From: Hydractinia symbiolongicarpus | Lineage: Eukaryota; Cnidaria; Hydrozoa; Anthoathecata; Hydractiniidae | Reading direction: 5' to 3' | NCBI RefSeq assembly: GCF_029227915.1 | Contig: NC_079886.1 | Span: 3,348,001 to 3,412,000, forward strand | Length of the DNA: 64,000 nucleotides | In this document: positions 14,401 through 27,292 of the stretch, piece by piece | How positions within the stretch are numbered: the first letter of the stretch is position 1 | Layout of the letters: each line of letters opens with the position of its first letter | Program-made: the position numbers and the translations under genes | Notes under the pieces: model-generated | The model's database searches: none | What the model was told of the DNA's origin: nothing | The model's input: only the letters and a program-made list of their open reading frames with translations

Positions 14401-15523
14401 GGTTGCCTCGCCTTAAACAGTGAAACGATTGACTGTGGGTCTTAATTGAACTGATTTTGGACTGTGAGCTTACAAATGTAATGAATGAGACAATTGGATT
14501 CCATGAAATAACATTCTTTTTAAATTGGCATGATTGCCGGAACTCAGCGATTAAAATGAGCGCTGTGGTAGCGCTTTATTTAAAAATGTAGATAAATAAG
14601 TCATTTTTTACTGTAGGACCAATCCTAGCCGTTATCGCACGCTGAAGAAATTGAGACAGTTTCAAAAACTACATTTCATTGACTTTCTAACGGTATCAGT
14701 CCGTTTCAGTTACAACAGTTGCGTCAAATATTCGTACCAACATGGTATTTAGCGATATTTTTCTGATATTACTAGGTTGCATCGCTTTTAACAGTGAAAC
14801 GATTGACTGTAGGACCTACTTGAACTGATTTTGGACTTTAACTTTATAAATGTGATAATTGAAACAATTGGACTCCATGAAATAACATTCTTCTTAAATT
14901 AGCATGATTGACGGAACTCAGCGATTACACTGGGCGCTGTGGTAGCGCTTCATTTAAAAATGTAGATATGTAAGTCACTTTTTACTGTGGGACCAATCCT
15001 AGCCGTTATTGCACGCTGAAGAAATTGAGACAGTTTCAAAAACTACATTTCATTGACTTTCTAACGGTATCAGTCCGTTTCTGTTACAACGGTTGAGTGA
15101 CATATTCGTACCAACATGTATTTAGCGATATTTTTCTGATATTACTAGGTTGTATCGCTTTTAACAGTGAAACGATTGACTGTGGGGCTTAATTGAACTG
15201 ATTTTGGACTTTAACTTTATAAGTGTGATAATTGAGACAATTGGACTCCAAGAAATAACAATGTTCTGAATTTGAAATGATTGCTAGAACACAGCAATTA
15301 CACTGGGCGTTGTGGTAGCGCTTCATTTAAAAATGCAGATAAATAAGTCATTTTCTACTGTATAACCAATCGTAGCCGTTATCGCACGCTGAAAAAATAG
15401 AGACAGTTTCAATAACTACATTTCGTTGACTTTCTAACGGTATCAGTCCGCTTCAGTTACAACGGTTGCGTCACTTATTCGTACCAACATTTATTTAGCG
15501 ATATTTTTCTGATATTACTAGGT
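11470..15523. repeat. Higher-order repeat block 3: 8-monomer unit of ~2983 bp, ~1.4 copies
   Basis: The class C monomer with two private changes, 'aaatgtaatgaatgag' and 'acattctttttaaatt', occurs at 11470 and 14453 (offset 2983). The following B (11844 and 14827) and A (12217 and 15200) monomers also match, including the rare 'gtgacatattcg' string, up to about 12540 and 15523. The intervening order is B' (12590), C' (12962, 'gactacataaattacc'), A (13335), B' (13708), A* (14080). The A, B', A* run resembles 10352-11140 at the same ~2983 bp offset, so the 8-mer probably extends back across the scar at 11145. Confidence 0.8.
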
Positions 15524-16695
15524 TGCCTCGCCTTAAACAGTGAAACGATTGACTGTGGGTCTTAATTGAACTGATTTTGGACTGTGAGCTTACAAATGTG
15601 ATGAATGAGACAATTGGATTCCATGAAATAACATTCTTATTAAATTGGCATGATTGCCGGAACTCAGCGATTATAATGGGCGCTGTGGTGGCGTTTTATT
15701 TAAAAATGTAGATAAATAACTCATTTTTTACTGTAAGACCAATCCTAGCCGTTATCGCACGCTGAAGAAATTGAGATAGTTTCAAAAACTACATTTCATT
15801 GACTTTCTAACGGTATCAGTCCGTTTCAGTTACTGCAGTTGCGTCAAATATTCGTACCAACATGGTATTTAGCGATATTTTTCAGATATTACTAGGTTGC
15901 ATCGCTTTTAACAGTGAAACGATTGACTGTAGGACTTACTTGAACTGATTTTGGACTTTAACTTTATAAATGTGATAATTGAAACAATTGAACTCCATGA
16001 AATAACATTCTTCTTAAATTAGCATGATTGACGGAACTCAGCGATTACACTGGGCGCTGTGGTAGCGCTTCATTTAAAAATGTAGATATGTAAGTCATTT
16101 TTTACTGTGGGACCAATCCTAGCCGTTATCGCACGCTGAAGAAATTGAGACAGTTTCAAAAACTACATTTCATTGACTTTCTAACGGTGTCAGCCTGTTT
16201 GAGTTATGACAGTTGGGTCACATTTTTGAACCAACATGTATTTAGCGATATTTTTCTGATATTACTAGGTTGTATCGCTTTTAACAGTGAAACGATTGAC
16301 TGTGGGACTTAATTGAACTGATTTTGGACTTTAACTTTATAAGTGTGATAATTGAGAAAATTGAACTCCAAGATATAACAATGTTCTGAATTTGACATGA
16401 TTGCTAGAACTCTGCGATTACACTGGGCGCTGTGGTAGCGCTTCATTTAAAAAGCAGATAAATAAGTCATTTTTTACTGTAGGACCAATCCTAGCTGTTA
16501 TCGCACGCTGAAGAAATAGAGACAGTTTCAAAAACTACATTTCATTGACTTTCTAACGGTATCAGTCCGTTTCAGTTACAACGGTTGCGTCACATATTCG
16601 TTCGTACCAACATATATTTATCGATATTTTTCTGATATTACTAGGTTGCCTCGCCTTAAACAGTGAAACGATTGACTGTGGGACTTAATTAAACT
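15524..16695. repeat. C-B-A satellite segment, copied again at ~20.4-21.6 kb and ~22.7-23.8 kb
   Basis: Anchors are 15573 (C), 15947 (B) and 16320 (A). Diagnostic strings are 'gttactgcagttgcg' (15829), 'ttcagatattac' and, in the A monomer, 'actccaagatataac' followed by the one-base deletion 'ttaaaaagcag' (16447). The 'tactgcag' marker returns at 19196, 20694 and 22937, offsets of 9, 4 and 6 monomers. The stretch from about 15600 to 16600 matches 20470-21460 at an offset of about 4863 bp (13 monomers). Confidence 0.75.
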
Positions 16696-18183
16696 GATTT
16701 TGGACTGTGAGCTTACAAATGTGATGAATGAGACAATTGGACTCCATGAAATAACATTCTTCTCAAATTGGCATGATTGCGGGAACTCAGCGATTAAACT
16801 GGGCGCTGTGGTAGCGTTTTATTTAAAAATGTAGATAAATAACTCATTTTTTACTGTAGGACCAATCCTAGCCGTTATCGCACGCTGAAGAAATTGAGAC
16901 AGTTTTAAAAACTACATTTCATTGACTTTCTAACGGTATCAGTCCGTTTTAGTTACAACAGTTGCGTCAAATATTCGTACCAACATGGTATTTAGCGATA
17001 TTTTTCTGATATTACTAGGTTGCATCGCTTTTAACAGTGAAACGATTGACTGTAGGACTTACTTGAACTGATTTTAGACTTTAACTTTATAAATGTGATA
17101 ATTGAAACAATTGGACTCCATGAAATAACATTCTTCTTAAATTAGCATGATTGACGGAACTCAGCGATTACACTGGGCGCTGTGGTAGCGCTTCATTTAA
17201 AAATGTAGATATGTAAGTCATTTTTTACTGTAGGACCAATCCTAGCCGTTATCGCACGCTGAAGAAATTGAGACAGTTTCAAAAACTACATTTCATTGAC
17301 TTTCTAACGGTATCAGTCCGTTTCAGTTACAACGGTTGCGTCACATATTCGTACCAACATATATTTATCGATATTTTTCTGATATTACTGGGTTGCCTCG
17401 CCTTAAACAGTGGAACGATTGACTGTGGGACTTAATTAAACTGATTTTGGACTGTGAGCTTACAAATGTGATGAATGAGACAATTGGACTCCATGAAATA
17501 ACATTCTTCTCAAATTGGCATGATTGCGGGAACTCAGCGATTAAACTGGGCGCTGTGGTAGCGTTTTATTTAAAAATGTAGATAAATAACTCATTTTTTA
17601 CTGTAGGACCAATCCTAGCCGTTATCGCACGCTGAAGAAATTGAGACAGTTTTAAAAACTACATTTCATTGACTTTCTAACGGTATCAGTCCGTTTTAGT
17701 TACAACAGTTGCGTCAAATATTCGTACCAACATGGTATTTAGCGATATTTTTCTGATATTACTAGGTTGCATCGCTTTTAACAGTGAAACGATTGACTGT
17801 AGGACTTACTTGAACTGATTTTAGACTTTAACTTTATAAATGTGATAATTGAAACAATTGGACTCCATGAAATAACATTCTTCTTAAATTAGCATGATTG
17901 ACGGAACTCAGCGATTACACTGGGCGCTGTGGTAGCGCTTCATTTAAAAATGTAGATATGTAAGTCATTTTTTACTGTAGGACCAATCCTAGCCGTTATC
18001 GCACGCTGAAGAAATTGAGACAGTTTCAAAAACTACATTTCATTGACTTTCTAACGGTATCAGTCCGTTTCAGTTACAACGGTTGCGTCACATATTCGTA
18101 CCAACATATATTTATCGATATTTTTCTGATATTACTGGGTTGCCTCGCCTTAAACAGTGGAACGATTGACTGTGGGACTTAAT
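16690..18183. repeat. Tandem dimer duplication (C-B twice), ~747 bp unit
   Basis: Anchors 16696 (C), 17070 (B) are repeated at 17443 (C), 17817 (B). Both copies share 'ggacttaattaaactg', 'cttctcaaattgg', 'gattgcgggaac' and 'gatttta' in place of 'gattttg'. The 'tctcaaattg' string is at 16761 and 17508, an offset of 747 bp. The second copy ends near 18183, where 'taattgaactg' replaces 'taattaaactg'. The two copies appear almost identical by eye, which suggests a recent event. Confidence 0.85.
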
Positions 18184-18990
18184 TGAACTGATTTTGGACT
18201 GTGAGCTTACAAATGTGATAAATAAGACAATTGAACTCCATGAAATAACATTCTTCTTAAATTGGCATGATTGCCGAAACTCAGCGATTAAACTGGGCGC
18301 TGTGGTAGCGCTTCATTTAAAAATATAGATATGTAAGTCATTTTTTACTGTGGGACCAATCCTAACCGTTATCGCACGCTGAAGAAATTGAGACAGTTTC
18401 AAAAACTACATTTCATTGACTTTCTAACGGTATCAGTCCGTTTCAGTTACAACAGTTGCGTCAAATATTCGTACCAACATGGTATTTAGCGATATTTTTC
18501 TGATATTACTAGGTTGCATCGCTTTTAACAGTGAAACGATTGACTGTAGGACTTAGTTGAACTGATTTTGGACTTTAACTTTATAAATGTGATAATTGAA
18601 ACAATTGGACTCCATGAAATAACATTCTTCTTAAATTAGCATGATTGACTGAACTCAGCGATTACACTGGGCGCTGTGGTAGCGCTTCATTTAAAAATGT
18701 AGATATGTAAGTCATTTTTTACTGTGGGACCAATCCTAGCCGTTATCGCACGCTGAAGAAATTGAGACAGTTTCAAAAACTACATTTCATTGACTTTCTA
18801 ACGGTATCAGTCCGTTTCAGTTACAACAGTTTCGTCAAATATTCGTACCAACATGGTATTTAGCGATATTTTTCTGATATTACTAGGTTGCATCGCTTTT
18901 AACAGTGAAACGATTGACTGTAGGACTTACTTGAACTGATTTTGGACTTTAACTTTATAAATGTGATAATTGAAACAATTGGACTCCATG
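17437..18990. repeat. Four-to-five-monomer segment, source or copy of 23796-25350
   Basis: Anchors 17443 (C), 17817 (B), 18190 (C), 18564 (B), 18938 (B). The same order with the same private strings ('gatattactgggttgcc', 'aaacagtggaac', 'gataaataagacaattgaac', 'aaaatatagatatg', 'ggacttagttgaac') occurs at 23802, 24176, 24549, 24923, 25297. The offset is about 6359 bp, 17 monomers. The match fades in the B monomer near 18990 and 25350, where one copy continues with 'ttggcatgattgcc' and the other with 'ttagcatgattgac'. Confidence 0.8.
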
Positions 18991-19311
18991 AAATAACATT
19001 TTTCTTAAATTGGCATGATTGCCGGAACTCAGCGATTAAAATGGGCGCTGTGGTGGCGTTTTATTTAAAAATGTAGATAAATAACTCATTTTTTACTGTA
19101 AGACCAATCCTAGCCGTTATCGCACGCTGAAGAAATTGAGATAGTTTCAAAAACTACATTTCATTGACTTTCTAACGGTATCAGTCCGTTTCAGTTACTG
19201 CAGTTGCGTCAAATATTCGTACCAACATGGTATTTAGCGATATTTTTCAGATATTACTAGGTTGCATCGCTTTTAACAGTGAAACGATTGACTGTAGGAC
19301 TTACTTGAACT

Positions 19312-19687
19312 GATTTTGGACTTTAACTTTATAAATGTGATAATTGAAACAATTGAACTCCATGAAATAACAATGTTCTGAATTTGACATGATTGCTAGA
19401 ACTCTGCGATTACACTGGGCGCTGTGGTAGCGCTTCATTTAAAAAGCAGATAAATAAGTCATTTTTTACTGTAGGACCAATCCTAGCTGTTATCGCACGC
19501 TGAAGAAATAGAGACAGTTTCAAAAACTACATTTCATTGACTTTCTAACGGTATCAGTCCGTTTCAGTTACAACGGTTGCGTCACATATTCGTTCGTACC
19601 AACATATATTTATCGATATTTTTCTGATATTACTAGGTTGCCTCGCCTTAAACAGTGAAACGATTGACTGTGGGACTTAATTAAACT
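19312..19687. repeat. Chimeric B/A monomer
   Basis: The monomer starts as class B ('ataaatgtgataattgaa', 'gaactccatgaaataac') and then continues as class A ('aatgttctgaatttgac', 'gctagaactctgcg', 'ttaaaaagcagat'). The switch lies in the shared string 'gaaataacaa' at about 19363-19373. The right part equals the A monomer at 16320. It also marks the left edge of the 6-mer block that follows, so it is probably the crossover point that founded the block. Confidence 0.75.
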
Positions 19688-22600
19688 GATTTTGGACTGT
19701 GAGCTTACAAATGTGATGAATGAGACAATTGGACTCCATGAAATAACATTCTTCTTAAATTGGCATGATTGCGGGAACTCAGCGATTAAACTGGGCGCTG
19801 TGGTAGCGTTTTATTTAAAAATGTAGATAAATAACTCATTTTTTACTGTAGGACCAATCCTAACCGTTATCGCACGCTGAAGAAATTGAGACAGTTTCAA
19901 AAACTACATTTCATTGACTTTCTAACGGTATCAGTCCGTTTCAGTTACAACAGTTGCGTCAAATATTCGTACCAACATGGTATTTAGCGATATTTTTCTG
20001 ATATTACTAGGTTGCATCGCTTTTAACAGTGAAACGATTGACTGTAGGACTTAGTTGAACTGATTTTGGACTTTAACTTTATAAATGTGATAATTGAAAC
20101 AATTGGACTCCATGAAATAACATTCTTCTTAAATTAGCATGATTGACTGAACTCAGCGATTACACTGGGCGCTGTGGTAGCGCTTCATTTAAAAATGTAG
20201 ATATGTAAGTCATTTTTTACTGTGGGACCAATCCTAGCCGTTATCGCACGCTGAAGAAATTGAGACAGTTTCAAAAACTACATTTCATTGACTTTCTAAC
20301 GGTATCAGTCCGTTTCAGTTACAACAGTTTCGTCAAATATTCGTACCAACATGGTATTTAGCGATATTTTTCTGATATTACTAGGTTGCATCGCTTTTAA
20401 CAGTGAAACGATTGACTGTAGGACTTACTTGAACTGATTTTGGACTTTAACTTTATAAATGTGATAATTGAAACAATTGGACTCCATGAAATAACATTTT
20501 TCTTAAATTGGCATGATTGCCGGAACTCAGCGATTAAAATGGGCGCTGTGGTGGCGTTTTATTTAAAAATGTAGATAAATAACTCATTTTTTACTGTAAG
20601 ACCAATCCTAGCCGTTATCGCACGCTGAAGAAATTGAGATAGTTTCAAAAACTACATTTCATTGACTTTCTAACGGTATCAGTCCGTTTCAGTTACTGCA
20701 GTTGCGTCAAATATTCGTACCAACATGGTATTTAGCGATATTTTTCAGATATTACTAGGTTGCATCGCTTTTAACAGTGAAACGATTGACTGTAGGACTT
20801 ACTTGAACTGATTTTGGACTTTAACTTTATAAATGTGATAATTGAAACAATTGAACTCCATGAAATAACATTCTTCTTAAATTAGCATGATTGACGGAAC
20901 TCAGCGATTACACTGGGCGCTGTGGTAGCGCTTCATTTAAAAATGTAGATATGTAAGTCATTTTTTACTGTGGGACCAATCCTAGCCGTTATCGCACGCT
21001 GAAGAAATTGAGACAGTTTCAAAAACTACATTTCATTGACTTTCTAACGGTGTCAGCCTGTTTGAGTTATGACAGTTGGGTCACATTTTTGAACCAACAT
21101 GTATTTAGCGATATTTTTCTGATATTACTAGGTTGTATCGCTTTTAACAGTGAAACGATTGACTGTGGGACTTAATTGAACTGATTTTGGACTTTAACTT
21201 TATAAGTGTGATAATTGAGAAAATTGAACTCCAAGATATAACAATGTTCTGAATTTGACATGATTGCTAGAACTCTGCGATTACACTGGGCGCTGTGGTA
21301 GCGCTTCATTTAAAAAGCAGATAAATAAGTCATTTTTTACTGTAGGACCAATCCTAGCCGTTATCGCACGCTGAAGAAATTGAGACAGTTTCAAAAACTA
21401 CATTTCATTGACTTTCTAACGGTGTCAGGCTGTTTGAGTTATGACAGTTGGGTCACATTTTTGAACCAACATGTATTTAGCGATATTTTTCTGATATTAC
21501 TAGGTTGTATCGCTTTTAACAGTGAAACGATTGACTGTGGGACTTAATTGAACTGATTTTGGACTTTAACTTTATAAGTGTGATAATTGAGAAAATTGAA
21601 CTCCAAGATATAACAATGTTCTGAATTTGACATGATTGCTAGAACTCTGCGATTACACTGGGCGCTGTGGTAGCGCTTCATTTAAAAAGCAGATAAATAA
21701 GTCATTTTTTACTGTAGGACCAATCCTAGCTGTTATCGCACGCTGAAGAAATAGAGACAGTTTCAAAAACTACATTTCATTGACTTTCTAACGGTATCAG
21801 TCCGTTTCAGTTACAACGGTTGCGTCACATATTCGTTCGTACCAACATATATTTATCGATATTTTTCTGATATTACTAGGTTGCCTCGCCTTAAACAGTG
21901 AAACGATTGACTGTGGGACTTAATTAAACTGATTTTGGACTGTGAGCTTACAAATGTGATGAATGAGACAATTGGACTCCATGAAATAACATTCTTCTTA
22001 AATTGGCATGATTGCGGGAACTCAGCGATTAAACTGGGCGCTGTGGTAGCGTTTTATTTAAAAATGTAGATAAATAACTCATTTTTTACTGTAGGACCAA
22101 TCCTAACCGTTATCGCACGCTGAAGAAATTGAGACAGTTTCAAAAACTACATTTCATTGACTTTCTAACGGTATCAGTCCGTTTCAGTTACAACAGTTGC
22201 GTCAAATATTCGTACCAACATGGTATTTAGCGATATTTTTCTGATATTACTAGGTTGCATCGCTTTTAACAGTGAAACGATTGACTGTAGGACTTAGTTG
22301 AACTGATTTTGGACTTTAACTTTATAAATGTGATAATTGAAACAATTGGACTCCATGAAATAACATTCTTCTTAAATTAGCATGATTGACTGAACTCAGC
22401 GATTACACTGGGCGCTGTGGTAGCGCTTCATTTAAAAATGTAGATATGTAAGTCATTTTTTACTGTGGGACCAATCCTAGCCGTTATCGCACGCTGAAGA
22501 AATTGAGACAGTTTCAAAAACTACATTTCATTGACTTTCTAACGGTATCAGTCCGTTTCAGTTACAACAGTTTCGTCAAATATTCGTACCAACATGGTAT

Positions 22601-23800
22601 TTAGCGATATTTTTCTGATATTACTAGGTTGCATCGCTTTTAACAGTGAAACGATTGACTGTAGGACTTACTTGAACTGATTTTGGACTTTAACTTTATA
22701 AATGTGATAATTGAAACAATTGGACTCCATGAAATAACATTTTTCTTAAATTGGCATGATTGCCGGAACTCAGCGATTAAAATGGGCGCTGTGGTGGCGT
22801 TTTATTTAAAAATGTAGATAAATAACTCATTTTTTACTGTAAGACCAATCCTAGCCGTTATCGCACGCTGAAGAAATTGAGATAGTTTCAAAAACTACAT
22901 TTCATTGACTTTCTAACGGTATCAGTCCGTTTCAGTTACTGCAGTTGCGTCAAATATTCGTACCAACATGGTATTTAGCGATATTTTTCAGATATTACTA
23001 GGTTGCATCGCTTTTAACAGTGAAACGATTGACTGTAGGACTTACTTGAACTGATTTTGGACTTTAACTTTATAAATGTGATAATTGAAACAATTGAACT
23101 CCATGAAATAACATTCTTCTTAAATTAGCATGATTGACGGAACTCAGCGATTACACTGGGCGCTGTGGTAGCGCTTCATTTAAAAATGTAGATATGTAAG
23201 TCATTTTTTACTGTGGGACCAATCCTAGCCGTTATCGCACGCTGAAGAAATTGAGACAGTTTCAAAAACTACATTTCATTGACTTTCTAACGGTGTCAGC
23301 CTGTTTGAGTTATGACAGTTGGGTCACATTTTTGAACCAACATGTATTTAGCGATATTTTTCTGATATTACTAGGTTGTATCGCTTTTAACAGTGAAACG
23401 ATTGACTGTGGGACTTAATTGAACTGATTTTGGACTTTAACTTTATAAGTGTGATAATTGAGAAAATTGAACTCCAAGATATAACAATGTTCTGAATTTG
23501 ACATGATTGCTAGAACTCTGCGATTACACTGGGCGCTGTGGTAGCGCTTCATTTAAAAAGCAGATAAATAAGTCATTTTTTACTGTAGGACCAATCCTAG
23601 CTGTTATCGCACGCTGAAGAAATAGAGACAGTTTCAAAAACTACATTTCATTGACTTTCTAACGGTATCAGTCCGTTTCAGTTACAACGGTTGCGTCACA
23701 TATTCGTTCGTACCAACATATATTTATCGATATTTTTCTGATATTACTAGGTTGCCTCGCCTTAAACAGTGAAACGATTGACTGTGGGACTTAATTAAAC
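19370..23800. repeat. Higher-order repeat block 4: ~2243 bp (6-mer) unit, about two copies, with a 5-mer variant
   Basis: The order C, B, B, B, A is at 19688, 20062, 20436, 20810, 21183 and again at 21931, 22305, 22679, 23053, 23426, each offset by 2243 bp. An extra A monomer at 21555 separates them. The next C (23802) is 1871 bp (five monomers) after 21931, so both 6-mer and 5-mer steps occur in one block. Shared markers are 'gacttagttgaac', 'cagtttcgtcaaat', 'gttactgcagttg', 'gatagtttcaaaaac' and the 4 bp duplication 'attcgttcgtacc' (19589, 21832, 23703; also 16597). Confidence 0.85.
21049..21793. repeat. Single-monomer tandem duplication, ~372 bp
   Basis: Two adjacent class A monomers (21183 and 21555) carry the same private strings: 'gagttatgacagttgggtc', 'tttttgaaccaac', 'gataattgagaaaattgaac' and 'actccaagatataac', then the one-base deletion 'ttaaaaagcag' (21310 and 21682). 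The offset is 372 bp. One point difference is 'gtcagcctg' against 'gtcaggctg'. The left copy lacks, and the right copy has, the downstream 'attcgttcgtacc' insertion, so the duplication endpoint lies between these markers. Confidence 0.8.
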
Positions 23801-25350
23801 TGATTTTGGACTGTGAGCTTACAAATGTGATGAATGAGACAATTGGACTCCATGAAATAACATTCTTCTTAAATTGGCATGATTGCGGGAACTCAGCGAT
23901 TAAACTGGGCGCTGTGGTAGCGTTTTATTTAAAAATGTAGATAAAAAACTCATTTTTTACTGTAGGACCAATCCTAGCCGTTATCGCACGCTGAAGAAAT
24001 TGAGACAGTTTTAAAAACTACATTTCATTGACTTTCTAACGGTATCAGTCCGTTTTAGTTACAACAGTTGCGTCAAATATTCGTACCAACATGGTATTTA
24101 GCGATATTTTTCTGATATTACTAGGTTGCATCGCTTTTAACAGTGAAACGATTGACTGTAGGACTTACTTGAACTGATTTTAGACTTTAACTTTATAAAT
24201 GTGATAATTGAAACAATTGGACTCCATGAAATAACATTCTTCTTAAATTAGCATGATTGACGGAACTCAGCGATTACACTGGGCGCTGTGGTAGCGCTTC
24301 ATTTAAAAATGTAGATATGTAAGTCATTTTTTACTGTAGGACCAATCCTAGCCGTTATCGCACGCTGAAGAAATTGAGACAGTTTCAAAAACTACATTTC
24401 ATTGACTTTCTAACGGTATCAGTCCGTTTCAGTTACAACGGTTGCGTCACATATTCGTACCAACATATATTTATCGATATTTTTCTGATATTACTGGGTT
24501 GCCTCGCCTTAAACAGTGGAACGATTGACTGTGGGACTTAATTGAACTGATTTTGGACTGTGAGCTTACAAATGTGATAAATAAGACAATTGAACTCCAT
24601 GAAATAACATTCTTCTTAAATTGGCATGATTGCCGAAACTCAGTGATTAAACTGGGCGCTGTGGTAGCGCTTCATTTAAAAATATAGATATGTAAGTCAT
24701 TTTTTACTGTGGGACCAATCCTAACCGTTATCGCCCGCTGAAGAAATTGAGACAGTTTCAAAAACTACATTTCATTGACTTTCTAACGGTATCAGTCCGT
24801 TTCAGTTACAACAGTTGCGTCAAATATTCGTACCAACATGGTATTTAGCGATATTTTTCTGATATTACTAGGTTGCATCGCTTTTAACAGTGAAACGATT
24901 GACTGTAGGACTTAGTTGAACTGATTTTGGACTTTAACTTTATAAATGTGATAATTGAAACAATTGGACTCCATGAAATAACATTCTTCTTAAATTAGCA
25001 TGATTGACTGAACTCAGCGATTACACTGGGCGCTGTGGTAGCGCTTCATTTAAAAATGTAGATATGTAAGTCATTTTTTACTGTGGGACCAATCCTAGCC
25101 GTTATCGCACGCTGAAGAAATTGAGACAGTTTCAAAAACTACATTTCATTGACTTTCTAACGGTATCAGTCCGTTTCAGTTACAACAGTTTCGTCAAATA
25201 TTCGTACCAACATGGTATTTAGCGATATTTTTCTGATATTACTAGGTTGCATCGCTTTTAACAGTGAAACGATTGACTGTAGGACTTACTTGAACTGATT
25301 TTGGACTTTAACTTTATAAATGTGATAATTGAAACAATTGGACTCCATGA
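23796..25350. repeat. Distant copy of the 17437-18990 segment (17-monomer offset)
   Basis: Anchors 23802 (C), 24176 (B), 24549 (C), 24923 (B), 25297 (B) reproduce the order and private variants of 17443-18938. Differences I noticed are 'agataaaaaactc' (23940) against 'agataaataactc', 'cagtgattaaac' (24642) against 'cagcgattaaac', and 'atcgcccgctg' (24730) against 'atcgcacgctg'. In 17443-18990 the neighbouring dimer copy is present, but here only one dimer precedes it. This indicates that the segment was copied as part of a larger duplication spanning block 4. Confidence 0.8.
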
Positions 25351-26306
25351 AATAACATTTTTCTTAAATTAGCATGATTGACGGAACTCAGCGATTACAC
25401 TGGGCGCTGTGGTTGCGCTTCATTTAAAAATGTAGATATGTAAGTCGTTTTTTACTGTGGGACCAATCCTAGCCGTTATCGCACGCTGAAGAAATTGAGA
25501 CTGTTTCAAAAACTACATTTCATTGACTTTCTAACGGTATTAGTCCGTTTCAGTTACAACAGTTGCGTCAAATATTCGTACCAACATGGTATTTAGCGAT
25601 ATTTTTCTGATATTACTAGGTTGCATCGCTTTTAACAGTGAAACGATTGACTGTAGGACTTAATTAAACTGATTTTGGACTGTGAGCTTACAAATGTGAT
25701 GAATGAGACAATTGGACTCCATGAAATAACATTCTTCTTAAATTGGCATGATTGCGGGAACTCAGCGATTAAACTGGGCGCTGTGGTAGCGCTTTATTTA
25801 AAAATGTAGATAAATAACTCATTTTTACTGTAGGACCAATCCTAGCCGTTATCGCACGCTGAAGAAATTGAGACAGTTTTAAAAACTACATTTCATTGAC
25901 TTTCTAGCGGTATCAGTCCGTTTCAGTTACAACAGTTGCGTCAAATATTCGTACCAACATGGTATTTAGCGATATTTTTCTGATATTACTAGGTTGCATC
26001 GCTTTTAATAGTGAAACGATTGACTGTAGGACTTACTTGAACTGATTTTAGACTTTAATTTTATAAATGTGATAATTGAAACAATTGGACTCCATGAAAT
26101 AACATTCTTCTTAAATTAGCATGATTGACGGAACTCAGCGATTACACTGGGCGCTGTGGTAGCGCTTCATTTAAAAATGTAGATATGTAAGTCATTTTTT
26201 ACTGTAGGACCAATCCTAGCCGTTATCGCACGCTGAAGAAATTGAGACAGTTTCAAAAACTACATTTCATTGACTTTCTAACGGTATCAGTCCGTTTCTG
26301 TTACAA
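25351..26306. repeat. Bridge segment linked by a 4-monomer (1494 bp) offset to the next block
   Basis: The marker 'gtggttgcgcttc' (25410) with 'gagactgtttc' and 'ggtattagtccg' reappears at 26904 (offset 1494, four monomers) and at 29664. Anchors here are 25671 (C) and 26044 (B). The C monomer is the last class C monomer before a long stretch without any: I find none between 26044 and 37534. Only satellite is present. Confidence 0.75.
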
Positions 26307-27149
26307 CGGTTGCGTGACATATTCGTACCAACATGGTATTTAGCGATATTTTTCTGATATTACTAGGTTGCATCGCTTTTAACAGTGAAACGATTGACTG
26401 TAGGACTTAGTTGAACTGATTTTGGACTTTAACTTTATAAATGTGATAATTGAAACAATTGGACTCCATGAAATAACATTCTTCTTAAATTAGCATGATT
26501 GACTGAACTCAGCGATTACACTGGGCGCTGTGGTAGCGCTTCATTTAAAAATGTAGATATGTAAGCCATTTTTTCTGTGGGACCAATCCTAACCGTTATC
26601 GCACGCTGAAGAAATTGAGACAGTTTCAAAAACTACATTTCATTGACTTTCTAACGGTATCAGTCCGTTTCTGTTACAACGGTTGCGTGACATATTCGTA
26701 CCAACATGGTATTTAGCGATATTTTTCTGATATTACTAGGTTGCATCGCTTTTAACAGTGAAACGATTGACTGTAGGACTTACTTGAACTGATTTTGGAC
26801 TTTAACTTTATAAATGTGATAATTGAAACAATTGGACTCCATGAAATAACATTTTTCTTAAATTAGCATGATTGACGGAACTCAGCGATTACACTGGGCG
26901 CTGTGGTTGCGCTTCATTTAAAAATGTAGATATGTAAGTCATTTTTTACTGTGGGACCAATCCTAGCCGTTATCGCACGCTGAAGAAATTGAGACTGTTT
27001 CAAAAACTACATTTCATTGACTTTCTAACGGTATTAGTCCGTTTCAGTTACAACAGCTGCGTCAAATATTCGTACCAACATGGTATTTAGCGATATTTTT
27101 CTGATATTACTAGGTTGCATCGCTTTTAACAGTGAAACGATTGACTGTA

Positions 27150-27292
27150 CTACATTTCATTGACTTTCTAACGGTATCAGTCCGTTTCAGTTACAACAGT
27201 TGCGTCAAATATTCGTACCAACATGGTATTTAGCGATATTTTTCTGATATTACTAGGTTGCATCGCTTTTAACAGTGAAACGATTGACTGTA
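27150..27292. repeat. 143 bp half-monomer created by a 231 bp deletion, first copy
   Basis: The segment from 'ctacatttcattgac' to 'gattgactgta' at 27007-27149 is followed directly by a second copy at 27150-27292, with no class region between them. A normal monomer has about 231 bp between these two points, so the internal part, including the whole class module, is missing. The joint shares only one base of homology, which looks more like end joining or slippage than homologous unequal crossover. Confidence 0.9.
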
